Assembly (NCBI GenBank): GCA_029964075.1
Contig: CM057150.1
Coordinates: forward strand, 6,223,900 to 6,287,899
Direction of reading: 5' to 3'
Source of the DNA: Patiria pectinifera
Taxonomy: Eukaryota; Echinodermata; Asteroidea; Valvatida; Asterinidae
Length of the DNA stretch: 64,000 bases
A model generated the notes under the pieces. That model had not been told where the DNA came from. It worked only from the letters and a program-made list of their open reading frames with translations, and did no database searches. Shown here in pieces: positions 36,001-46,289 of the stretch (the first letter of the stretch is position 1; each line of letters starts with the position of its first letter). The translations under genes and the position numbers were made by a program.

Positions 36001-38688
36001 AGTTAGATATTGATAACATTATTTAACATCTAAAGAGACGTCACGACGACGCCTTCACCTGATTTCGTTCATTAATTCTAAGACTAAGACCCTATAAAGT
36101 TGGTCCTAAACAAGTCACATCGTGATGACGTCATCATGGGTATTATGTGACGTCATCTTAAAGGTGCATAATTTAAAGTTCTATATCTAGAGATCCACAA
36201 AGCCAATTGGGTTTAAACCTATTTAAATACATAGGTATGTGTTATGGTTGAAAATTAAAATGACATCATAATGACGTCATTATGTCAATTTGCATTGATT
36301 TTGAAATTATTTTCATTTTATCTGCATATAAATTTATTGCAGTTAAGGTTGCACTTATTCATACCTGGTGCAGCCGTTGTAGGCGGGGCAGTTGTAGTCA
36401 GCTCTGTTGAAGAAAATGACATGTCACACATTTACAAAATACAAATTAAATACCAATTTTCAGAAAAGAAATAACACAAGAAAACAACATTTAGATCCCT
36501 AAAAATGTCCTGCACACAGTTTACGGGATGAAGACAAAACTACGTGTTAACTTCAAACCTGGTCCAAAGATGTGACAGATGTTGTGACGTCATCAGGAAT
36601 CAAATTACAAATGATTTAAGGTCAACATTTGACAAATTACTCAGACATTTAGCTTTACAAAGGAATAAAGTAGTGTAATCATATTTTTTTGGTAAAGTGC
36701 AATAAGACATTGCCTCAGGCCGATTCAACGTCAACATGGGCCCCGTGACGTAATTTTAAAGGTGCATAATTAAAAGTATTATAGCCAGAGAACAAAAAAG
36801 GCCAGTGTGTTGAAACTTTGCTTTTTTTCTCCATCTGATTTACGAACGAAAGATGCCGAATTCCAAATTCGTTTTGTACTAAGAGGTTTGGAGGGTCACA
36901 GATATATGCCCACATTTTTGAGAAATATGTTACGTCATGGTGACATCATCAAAATCCATTTTTAACACATATTATGGAACGACCGATTGTCTTAAAACTA
37001 AGTGGGTAGTTCAATCATGTAAAAAGTATGCAACATATAGAATGACGTCACGATTACGTCATCCATTAATTTCTCTGTTAATTTTCAATTAACTGTTGTA
37101 ATTAAGCAAGTGTTCCATGCTTCAATTTTAATCTTTCTCATTTGAATAATTCAGAAATGAAAACAATGATTACAATGAAATAAATTGAAAGACCTTCCTT
37201 CAAAATTCAACAAGCAAGTTGTATTGTCCACTCCGTACAGTTTTTGCTCTTTTTTTCTGACTTACCCTCAACCGGGGCGTCGGTGGCATCGGCAGCGCAT
37301 GGTGCCTTGGTGCACAGTTCAGCTACAACGGTCTTTAGTTCTTCCACAGTCTGTTGCAGAGATCGCAGTATTTCTACGACGTCGGAGGCGTGGTCCGCGT
37401 TGCCTGAACAAGACTGTGTGGTGTTCAAAATCGGTTGCGCTGTCGCCGAAAGAGAAATTTTAAATTGTAGGACCTGCAGATGATGAGTCTTGTCACAGTT
37501 TAGCCAGTGTTCTTACCATAGGGGCGGGGAGGGGGTGGGTGGGTGTTACATTGGGGCTCCAAATTTCTGTTAAAAATCCGTTATCCATGGTCACTTAAAG
37601 GACTAACAAATTTCCAGGGGCGACTTTTTTGTGTGGTTGGTGCCCTACCCCCTTCGCTACGGCGCTGCCGAGATATGTGAATTTACAATCGACGTAGTAT
37701 TATTAACAAACAAACAAAATCTGTTTTCGTCTACTGCATGTTGTAGTCAGTATTCCAAAGTCCACGCGAGTTTTTTTTTTTTACATGTGAATATGCCTAC
37801 ACTAAAATTTGATCTCAAACTTTATAGGCCTACTACTTTTGAACTTATGCAAAACCTGTTATCTTCACTCTGAACGCCAATCATACACCATTTCATATTA
37901 GGCCTACACATAGACCATTGTATTGTTGTCTTTTGATTGGTTTTGATTGACTCTGATGATTTTTTTTTTCAATTTAAAAGTATCTTAATCAAGAGCCTTT
38001 AAGGGACGAGCAGGTATTCAAACGATAATAGGCTATATACGGATTTAGCATGAAACTGTGGAGGGCACGTTTTACGAAGTATAGGCCTGTACGTGTAACA
38101 ATACACTTGGAGATAAGCAGCATCCTCATTTTGATTGCGACCTCATATTTTTTAAGGCCAAGTAAAAATATACTAGTTTTTCGTCCCTGCCCGCTTCCTT
38201 TGTCCCACCCGCCTCGTTTCAAAAAAATCATAATTGGAATAAATAGCTTTGTCTTTGTATTTGTGTCCAGTAAAGTTGTAGCTATGTATACAAAAGTTCA
38301 AAATCTGGCAGAAAAAGGTAACGGCTCCTGTTGACACAAAAATATCAGCAAAAGAGTCGGGGAAATGGAAAAAAAATCAATTCGCCATGCTGCAGGGAAA
38401 TCCGGCATTTTATGAGAAAAAAAGGACCGTCTCCTTTCATTTCCCAAAAAGCCCGGACAAGAAACTATTGTTTTAATTTGTTGTTTTGGTTTTCCAAATC
38501 TTACCCGAACTTGCCGACCTCAGAGTGAACGAAGTCTCCTGCCTGGCTTCGACATCAGCGGAGGACACCTGCAGTACCGCTGATACAATAGTGTGCTGTG
38601 GATCAGGGCTGCTACACGTATCAGCAATGACTTGCTGTGCAGTTAGACAGAGGATATTGATGCACATCAATGCTAACATTGATGCCAT
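33067..38688 (-). CDS. Gene I: secreted coiled-coil/Trp-rich protein, 7 exons, 329 aa
   Basis: Exons: 38688-38505, 37439-37266, 36403-36365, 35719-35609, 34175-34061, 33864-33752 and 33320-33067 (stop TAG). Lengths sum to 990 nt, and every junction agrees in phase (1,1,1,1,2,1). Residues 1-22 are a signal peptide. About 75-105 is a short coiled coil (VVEILRSLQQTVEELKTVVA) between cysteines. About 120-133 is a Thr/Pro linker (LTTTAPPTTAAP). The last 197 residues are a Trp- and Cys-rich domain with WRLFWWWTGTVWPG, YRWAFNPDNDVAHAVW and a DDDNCDC acidic-cysteine motif. I do not recognise this domain. The layout recalls secreted oligomeric lectins, which is inference only. A TATA box lies about 100 bp upstream. 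Exon 7 could instead splice at GAG|GTATGA, but no matching next exon was found. Confidence 0.82.
34312..34436. repeat. Hexamer minisatellite array alpha, gene I intron 4
   Basis: Counterpart of 13073-13226, same hexamer family, slightly shorter. Confidence 0.85.
34527..34785 (-). mobile_element. tRNA-derived SINE insertion in gene I intron 4
   Basis: Gene II reads uninterrupted here (near 13308). On the minus strand a tRNA-like head has a B box GGTTCGAATCC (34675-34685) and GTCCATAGTGGATAC upstream. An A-rich stretch lies on its 3' side. It entered after genes I and II separated. It is not a functional tRNA because no acceptor stem pairs. Confidence 0.65.
35157..35582. repeat. Hexamer minisatellite array beta, gene I intron 4
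   Basis: Counterpart of 14124-14878, but only about 425 bp. Open frames on both strands are a by-product of the unit. Confidence 0.9.
36110..36340. repeat. Intronic repeat copy 1, shortened, gene I
   Basis: Matches the start of 15950-16560 and then jumps to the sequence next to exon 3. Holds TGACGTCAT motifs. Confidence 0.6.
36715..37215. repeat. Intronic repeat copy 2, gene I
   Basis: Matches 17296-17905 with a deletion of about 100 bp near 36815. It lies directly beside exon 2. Confidence 0.65.
37480..38500. other. Intron 1 of gene I
   Basis: About 1 kb without the 3.7-kb LTR-type insertion of gene II. It holds the near-empty site around 38105-38120 (ACGAAGTATAGGCCTGTACG upstream of it). 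Confidence 0.6.
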
Positions 38689-38780
38689 GTCTATAAAATG
38701 CTTACGTACGTACGTCAAAAATCTGCCAATCGTTCTTCCAATTGTGAATCAACTTCTAGTAATAATTGTTGCTGCGGCGG

Positions 38781-38790
38781 TCTTATAAAG
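38781..38790 (-). promoter_or_regulatory. TATA box of gene I
   Basis: The minus strand reads CTTTATAAGA about 95 bp upstream of the ATG, at the family's conserved position. Confidence 0.6.
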
Positions 38791-39264
38791 AGGCCTGGAA
38801 AGCGTCGTGTTGTGCGTCAGTTTTGTTCTTGTTTTGAACGACCTTCACTCTGCATTCAAGTTGTTACTTCGAACTTTCTGCAAGTTTACCCATTGTTGCT
38901 CGCACATCCGTTTAACAGGTCAACAGGATCTTCCATTGCGAAATGAACATTTTTCAAAGTGGATGGCTTATATTGCTTCCTTTCACTATGTGACGACTGT
39001 TTTGTCAAGGACGCAATTTAATACGTTTAACAGGATCTCCCATTCAATGACGAGTCAACTTTTTCAAAGGGTACACTTTAAAAACTGTGGTTAGCAATTA
39101 AACACCTTTCTAAACACTTTCTTGATATCAGTTTGCAAACGTGTTTAAGTACTCAACATGTTTAGATTAAGGATGGATAGTGTGTTTTAGCTATTGGACA
39201 GTGATATTTGGGAATTGGACACATGCTGTTTTATATGGTGGCTTTAAAGGGAATCGCACATATA

Positions 39265-39620
39265 TATTGACGCCAATATTGACGCCAATATTCACGACAT
39301 GGCCTCCATGTCGCAAATATTTGCGCCAATATTGACGCCAATTTTCACGACATGGACCCAAATCGCAAATATTTGCGCCAATATTGACGCCAATATTCAC
39401 GACATGGACCCAAGTTGCAAATATTGACGCCAATATTGACGCCAATATTCACGACATGGACCCAAGTCGCAAATATTGACGCCAATATTGACGCCAATAT
39501 TCACGACATGGTCTCCAAGTCGCAAATATTGACGCCAATATTGACGCCAATATTCACGACATGGTCTCCATGTCGCAAATATTGACGCCAATATTGACGC
39601 CAATATTCACGACATGGTCT
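39265..39620. repeat. Minisatellite, 52-53 bp unit, about seven copies
   Basis: CACGACATGG occurs at 39293, 39346, 39398, 39450, 39502, 39555 and 39608. Each unit contains TTGACGCCAATA twice and a CATGG...CCATG inverted motif. There are no unique spacers. Confidence 0.92.
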
Positions 39621-39624
39621 CCAT

Positions 39625-39925
39625 GAGAACTATGAGACCCATTATGTAGCAGCTTTATAAGGATTTACAAGGTGCTGCGGCGCATATTGCAGCCACTGCC
39701 AGAAACACCGGGGCAAACCCCTTCTCTTAGCGTTAAGTGTAACTGGGTTCTTTAACGTGCGTTACACAACACACGGGACCTACGGCTTTGCGTCCCATTC
39801 GAAGGACGAAGCAATAATGGTAAAGTGCCTTGATCAAGAGCACAAGCACCATGTTCCCACGGTCAGGATTCGAACCCATGTACCACGGCACACCGTAACC
39901 ATTGGACCACAGCACCCCATATAGG
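39625..39925 (-). mobile_element. tRNA-derived SINE
   Basis: On the minus strand the head GGGGTGCTGTGGTCCAATGG has a B box GGTTCGAATCC (39866-39876). It is followed by CTCTTGATCAAGGCACTTTA and CCCGTGTGTTGTGTAACGCA, a body typical of SINEs in marine invertebrates. Ends are estimated. Confidence 0.75.
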
Positions 39926-40129
39926 TGACTAAATTGTCTTTTAGGATTATACAATTTATTTAGAATAAATTTGAGGGACTAATTAGCATTTACGCACAAA
40001 ATGAAAAATCTAAAATGACCGCTCATGAGAACTGCATATCTAGAAATCATCATTTAGCCCGACTAAATCTAGAAATCGTCGGCTGTAGGTAGGTAAATAT
40101 TTGCGTCATGACACATTTTCGTTAAAAAA

Positions 40130-41045
40130 ACGTGAATGGACAAGGAGAACTAGGAACAAAAATGTCGGATTCGAAAGGTCGAAAGAAAAATTTGTTTTTA
40201 CCCATCTCCAAGTGAATGATCAATTAAAAAATCTGTATACATGTAGTTTTCAAAGGATTGCAAACGCTAGTCTGGTTCCCAGACCTGACAATAATTATTC
40301 CCGACGCTCACGTCTAAACTGTAGGTCAGACAGCCTCCGTGGCTAAAAATAAACATGACACCATTGACGGCCCTTTTTCAAAGCTCGGCTTCGGTTCCGA
40401 ATAAGCTTTATCACTTATAGCTTTTAATGCTCCGATCTAATTTTTAAATAAATCACTGGCTGCATAATATCATACAGTTATGATAATACAGTTTGATATT
40501 TCTGTTAGTAAATGTTGACTAATGTTGACATGGAATCTTCAAAGTTAGGCGCCTAAATAGCACTGTTATAGCAGGCGCAGCCACGCCGAGTTTTGGAAAA
40601 TCCCGGTAACGGTCGTCATGTTCAAAACAGTTAAATTCAAAATAGCAGCACAAAGTTCGGCCCTCGTATATACAAAATCAAAAGCAATGAATATTTATTA
40701 TCAACTCATTTTGTAACGTTTTAATAAGCAATTAGCAGTTAATAAAACTTATATTATACTCGGAAATACTCGGGCGCTATCCGATTGTCGACGAAATGAA
40801 TTCGGCAAACTTCGGACATTTTCGGAAAAAGGAGGAATTCCTCCCGTTTTAGTCACGTGACGCATATTTGTAATACAATGTATTACTGACGGCTACCTGA
40901 CCTAAGATTCATGAGGAATAGTCAGAATATTTTGGTCTGGGATTCAGACTATGCAAACGCCCACAATATAATAAGTAGTTTATGTTTATATGCAGATCTG
41001 TCAACTTTCATCTACGCAATATAAATTCGGAAGTTCATCGATCAG
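40130..41045. other. Intergenic, no gene seen
   Basis: AT-rich sequence with no recognised exon. One frame of 81 codons near 40101 has no support. Confidence 0.4.
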
Positions 41046-41046
41046 A

Positions 41047-41720
41047 ACACTTGTCACCATGCAGTACGTTCGCAAATCACATCTCGCCTTGACTACTGCA
41101 ATTCTCTTTTATACGGCATAAGTCAAGGAAACAGAAACAGGTTACAAAAACTTCAGAACTGTGCAGCCAGACTCATTTACTGTGTAAGCCGCTCAACTGA
41201 GGCCTCACCGCTCCTGCATCAATTGGCTGCCGATTGAATCACGTATTCTTTTCAAATTAATTCTATACGTTTACAAAACACAACACTGGCTGGCTCCTTC
41301 CTACCTGACTGATTTACTCTCTTTGTATCAATCAGGTAGGGCGGGACTTAGGTCTTCAACAGACACTTCCCGATTACATGTTCCTATTAACACTAAAACC
41401 ACAGGTGACAAAGCTTTCTCGATTGCTGGCCACAGGGAGTGGAACAAGACCCCTCAACACATCCGACTTGCATCGTCAATCATCACCTTCAAGAAATCGC
41501 TCAAAACACATCTGTTTCTTTAATCAATTCACCTTCATCTTTACCCCTCATTATCTCCTGGTTCCCTTGAGTTATTCTTAAATTAAGTTGTTTTTTTTGT
41601 TTGTTTTTTGCCTTGTTTATTTGTAGATTGTAGTTTTGTAGTTTTGTACAGCGCTTTGATCTTTGTTAAAAGCGCTTTATAAATGCTCCATTTTATTATT
41701 ATTATTATTATTATGAAACA
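41047..41720 (+). mobile_element. CR1/L2-like LINE, 3' end
   Basis: The plus strand encodes the C-terminal part of a CR1/L2-type reverse transcriptase ORF. It begins with SRLDYCNSLLYGISQGNRNR and AARLIYCVSRSTEASPLLHQ. After a 5-bp deletion near 41222 that shifts the frame, WLPIESRILFKLILYVYKTQ follows, ending at TAA 41521-41523. The 3' tail has GCGCTTTATAAATGC and a TTATTATTA microsatellite, as usual for this LINE clade. It is 5'-truncated, with only about 475 bp of ORF. Confidence 0.88.
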
Positions 41721-43050
41721 CACCAAAGGAGAAAAAAAAATAAAAAGACATTTATGAAATACATCACAAAAGGAGAGAAAATAATAAAAGCAAGGACACC
41801 CTGAAGCAAAAAAAAGGGGAAACAGGTTGTAACCGGCTATAAAATTCTGCAATTTGAAGATCTAGGTTTCTGATATTCACATCCTAGTTGATCGTTTCCC
41901 TTACGACCTGGAATTATCAGTTGGTTCCGGGTTCACCGACTGGGCCAAGGATATTCGTTGTTGCCTTTGCCCGTATGGATCTGGGCCAGTGTCATATTAT
42001 GAAATCGGGACTGCAGACTCATCGATTGTGTGCGCATCATTGAACATAATTAGGACAGACTGCGTTTTAGGTTAAAAAAGCCAAATAGTTCATATCACAA
42101 CGTCCTTTTTTAAGGAAGTAAGAAGCTTTCTAACTCTGTCATATTTAGTGTTCAAGAAAGAATTAAGCGTTATAAATGTATTATACTTTTCATAAACGTT
42201 GACATAAATAGCAGCTGTGATTGAGACTGATATCGACAGTGCGAAATCGTCAAATTGTAATCAATTAAATAGTTACTTGTTCCGTTAGTGCGCTTACCAC
42301 AATCATGCAGAGCATTGAAATGTCAATTCAATTAAACATTCTTTTCGTTTCCTGAATTTTACAACGCGTACATTATGAATTCAAGTAAAATAAAAAAACT
42401 TATTAATTTTGTCGATTCCTATAATTGTGATCGTGAGAGCAACTTTTTGATGTCATCTTTCCTTCTTTCACTTTGAATCAATATGTTTCGTATTGAACAA
42501 TATGGCGGGCATTTAGTGACATTTTATTACTATTGTTATTAGCTGCGAACAGCGGCCGCTACCAAATAATCCTCGTGTCCCTAGCCCTCCGTTAGTTGGT
42601 TGGTTCGTTAGTTAGTTAGTAACAAACGTCAGCAACAGCTTTGCGTGGCGAATTTTTCACCCTGTCCCTTAATTAGGCCCGGCACATATGAACTCCGCGT
42701 GCCTCGGGTGGTTGTGGCACTTTAAATGTAAAAGGTATCCACTGACCGCCTACCAATATTCATTGCAGTTATGGACAATATTGGGCCACACTGGAGTCAA
42801 AGACCGATTTTGGGGGGGCTCCGCGCGCACATCAACGGCCAGAAAAGGAGAGTTGCATGGGGTGACCACGACTGCATGGTTCCCGGTTCATCCACTGCGT
42901 TTCTAATGATCCAAAGTTATTGGGGGCGGGCATTAGTCTAGCTGCGAGACCATACGGCTTAGCTTTGTACAGTAATGTACACATTCAGGATAAATAAGTC
43001 GTGCATACTTTGCGCGCGAACCAGTCCCGTACGCCCATGATGTGTCCCTG
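41721..43050. other. Intergenic, no gene seen
   Basis: No exon recognised. A short GTTAGTTGGTTGG-type simple repeat lies near 42592-42620. Confidence 0.4.
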
Positions 43051-44007
43051 TTACGCCCCAACTATCGCATCGGTCCCAACTATAGTTGGGACTGTCCCAA
43101 CTATAGTGCGGCAGTTGGGTCGGCCCAACTATAGTTAGGACTGGAGTTGCGCTGGATGCTTCATGCTTGATAGATCTTGTTGGATTAAATGTTCCGCGGC
43201 GCTGGCACCGTGTATTCGTCATGCATGCATGCCGCAAGGCTGGCCGGTCACGTGGTACTGCCTAGTTGGATGAGTTGTCCAGCTGCTGGGTTTTATTGTC
43301 CAGCAACATTTTGCAAAATTCAAAGATTGCCATGGCCGGCTAACTATAGATGGGCCCCACCCATAGCTAATGTCAAAGGTCCCAAGTAAAGTCGGACATG
43401 TAACAGAGCTGTAGGGAATGTTTTATAGTCGTACATCAATGTAAACTATAGTTGGGACCGCCAAATAAAAATATTGCAGTGGCCCAACTACAGATTGTCC
43501 CCACCCATAGATAACTTCATTGGTCCCAAGTAAAGTCAGATGTGTATTAGAGTTGTAGGGAATGTTTTATAATCGTACAACAATGTACAAAATAGTTGGG
43601 ACCGCAAAATAAAAATATTGGGTACGTGGCCCAACTATAGATTCGCCCCATCAATTGCTAATTTCAGTGGTCCCCAGTAAAGTCCGACGTGTATCAGAGC
43701 TGTAGGGAACGTTTTTATAGTTGTACATCAATGTAAACTATAGTTGGGACATCGCAAAATAAAAAGATCGGACTGGCCCAACTATAGATGGGCCAGCCCA
43801 ACAGTGGAACTTACAGTTGGGACTGTCCCAACTATAGTTGGGACAGGCCCAACTATAGTTGGGCCAGCAGGCCCAACTATAGTTGGGCCAGCAGGCCCAA
43901 CTATAGTTGGGCCAGCCCAACTGTGGAACTACAGTTGGGACAGGCCCAACTATAGTTGGGACAGGCCCAACTATAGTTGGGACCGATGCAATAGTTGGGG
44001 CGTAACA
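43051..44007. mobile_element. Palindrome-rich element with inverted ends
   Basis: The left end GTTACGCCCCAACTATCGCA and the right end are inverse over about 45 bp and run into GTCCCAACTATAGTTGGGAC. Inside are three tandem repeats of about 145 bp (from about 43335, 43482 and 43630), then an array of at least six perfect CCCAACTATAGTTGGG palindromes separated by short AGCAGG or ACAGG spacers (about 43805-43985). No coding. Probably a non-autonomous foldback-type element. No clean target duplication is visible. Confidence 0.7.
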
Positions 44008-44940
44008 TCCCGTCCAGGTCCAAAAACACGCCCTCTTTCTGAACGCACGGAGCTCATAGAGCGCCCTACTTTAATATCTGCGATTTTTAAAATTTTTTTT
44101 TTGGTGATGTCCCTTCAGCACCACCATAGTCAACTTGGGCGATCCATCCGATCAGTTCCTACCCAGACTTCACTCTCGCAAAATGCAGCAGAAACCGAAA
44201 AGGGCACCAGTCTATAAACGTAGTGTTGGAGACGGTCTATAAACGAATTGTACTTTCACATTGAAGAAGCACAGCGTCTTGTGTGCCGCAGTAGGGAACA
44301 TTTTCAAGAAGGAGGATGGTTTGTTACAAGAGGTAACCGTGGTCCGAGTAAATCGGCCCTTACAATTTTAATGACCCCACTTAATGTAGATGTATAGAAC
44401 ACTAACAACTAGGCCTAGGCCCTATAGGCCTAACAATAACATGACTATTGCCGAGACCTAGGCTTACAAATTTTTAGTAAAATCACTCGGAAAAAAAATG
44501 TTTGGGTAATCCTTACTTTTAGGACACCTCTATTTCGTGCGAGTTCTGTTCAAAACTGACATTTGCAGATGACTGTCCAGTACCAAAGTGACTTTTGCAG
44601 GCTAAAGAAGTCTTTTTTCTTCAGACAAACTCATGTTAGTTATAATTTTGAAAGCACTTTCAAAGAAAATGTGACTTTCCTACCTTTTTTTGCAGTTTGC
44701 CATCTTGCTTTTTAAATTTATTTTCTGTTTGTCATCGTCATCTTTAACCCCTCGTAAATCAAAACCCTGCCCTCTTTCTACAAAATCAAACCTGCTGATA
44801 TTCAAGAGGTGTCATTGCCAAATGTTCAAATGTGTCAATATCAGAATGTCACTTTTGAGTGTCATAGTCAGCTGTTTTGGCGAGTCTTTTAACCTTATAT
44901 AGGAAAGGGGTCCTAAAAGTAAGGATTACCAATGTTTGGA
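44008..44940. other. Intergenic, no gene seen
   Basis: No exon or known repeat recognised. CCTAAAAGTAAGGATTACC at 44911 has an inverse-like partner, GGTAATCCTTACTTTTAGG, at 44504, which suggests a small inverted-repeat element of about 430 bp (44504-44930). Confidence 0.4.
44504..44930. mobile_element. Putative MITE with 19-bp inverted ends
   Basis: GGTAATCCTTACTTTTAGGA at the left and its inverse TCCTAAAAGTAAGGATTACC at the right are perfect over 20 bp and enclose about 390 bp without coding. The flanks read TTTGG and AATGT. Confidence 0.65.
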
Positions 44941-45084
44941 TAGTGGATATTTTGCCGGAGGTAATGCCGGCAAACTAACGTTTACTAAAGGTTTGCAGGT
45001 GGCAATCCATATCAACAGAGGGCGCTGTACTCTTTAATGTACGGCTGAATTATAAGACGTATTAAATTCCCACCAAAAGTTGTG

Positions 45085-45838
45085 TAGGCCCCGGCTACTC
45101 CTAGAACTATGAGGCTCCGCGTGAGCGGAGCCTCATAGATCAAGAAGCCTGCAAAATTGCCTGCAGCACAAAACACTAATAAAGTACAAAAACGTCCATC
45201 AAAATGCAGCCGTTTCACACAGAACCGCTGCACAGTTTGCCCCTATACTCCGTACTTTATCTCTTGACATACTCACGTATCTTGTGCGGAACTAACATAG
45301 GTGGATTCTGTCGGTTTTTAGGTCAAAATGATGAAAAATATGCCCTTTCCGCACTGAGCCAACCTGACACTTGAAACGTGCACGCATATGATCGAGCGAT
45401 GATTTTCGATTCGCTCGGAGCGCGCCGCGGGGGGTACGGTACATGCACTTGTACGCATGCACATACTATCATTTCGCTTGTACCGTACCCCCCGGGGCGC
45501 GCTCCGAGCGAACCGAAAATCATCGCTCGATCATATGCGTGCACGTTTCAAGTGTCAGGTTGGCTCAGTGCGGAAAGGGCATATTTTTCATCATTTTGGC
45601 CTAAAAACCGACAGAATCCACCTATGTTAGTTCCGCACAAGATACATGAGTATGTCAAGAGATAAAGTACGGAGTATAGGGGCAAACTGTGCAGCGGTTC
45701 TGTGTGAAATGGCTGCATTTTGATGGACGTTTTTGTACTTTATTAGTGTTTTGTGCTGCAGGCAATTTTGCGGGCTTCTTGATCTATGAGGCTCCGCTCA
45801 CGCGGAGCCTCACAGTTCTAGGAGTAGGCCCCGGCCCT
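45085..45838. repeat. Large near-perfect palindrome, arms about 359 bp, 35-bp loop
   Basis: The left arm (45085-45443) and right arm (45479-45838) are inverse copies with only a few mismatches. The outer ends carry hairpins of the form GAGGCTCCGC/GCGGAGCCTC. Open frames inside mirror each other and are not genes. The superfamily is unknown. Confidence 0.9.
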
Positions 45839-45849
45839 AGCACATTTGG

Positions 45850-45930
45850 TGTAGCCTGCCTAGTGCTGGAAAGCAACGGCTCTTGTGAGCGGGATGACCC
45901 GGATTCGATCCCGATCCTCGCCACATTTTT
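45850..45930 (+). other. tRNA-like stretch, not a confident tRNA
   Basis: A B-box-like GGATTCGATCC is followed by CGATCCTCGCCA. No convincing pairing for an acceptor stem was found, so it is more likely a SINE head or decayed tRNA. Confidence 0.3.
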
Positions 45931-46289
45931 AAAGTGTTTTTTCCCCAAATAAATAAGAATATTCTTCTTGTATTATTTTAACATGTCTCAAACATTTTAT
46001 TGCAGAGTCATGAGAGTATTCCATTTTCTTTTTCAGATTTTTCTCTGGAGGATTTTTTTTTTTAAGGGAAATAAGCTAAAGTCCGAAATTTTAAAATGGT
46101 CTGATTCCCATCTTGTGAATACAAAGTTACAAAGATGATATTGCCATTGGCATGGAGCCAGGCTAAAATTTGTCACCGGAAAATGGGTTAAGTACCAAAA
46201 AAAATAGTAACTGCGCATGTTCAGTGCATATCCGGCAAACTAACGTTTACTAAAGGTTTTCCGTCTCTGGCAAAATATCCACTGCCAAA

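Larger units (their letters stand above)
38700..40130. repeat. Diverged 5' flank copy (gene I upstream)
   Basis: Scattered stretches match 4034-5700, for example TCGGCTGTAGGTAG near 40079 and GGATCTCCCATT near 39035. It is the oldest flank copy and is interrupted by the minisatellite and the SINE below. Confidence 0.6.
44941..46283. mobile_element. Composite element around the 0.75-kb palindrome
   Basis: AGTGGATATTTTGCC at 44942 pairs with its inverse at 46269-46283, and CCGGCAAACTAACGTTTACT is a direct repeat at 44967 and 46232 (28 bp in all). The palindrome and a tRNA-like stretch lie between. The boundaries are a hypothesis. Confidence 0.45.

Noticed and set aside
39265-39620. Regular repeat that might be taken for a CRISPR array
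   Set aside because: The units are contiguous minisatellite copies without unique spacers, in a eukaryotic genome.
43744-44217. 157-codon frame with repeated PNYSWD/TIVGPAG phrases
   Set aside because: A direct by-product of the CCCAACTATAGTTGGG array.
45323-45665. Mirror-image frames of 73 and 95 codons
   Set aside because: They lie in the two arms of the palindrome and have no protein-family features.
45850-45930. Possible tRNA gene
   Set aside because: Only a B-box-like piece is convincing; no acceptor or anticodon stem could be paired.
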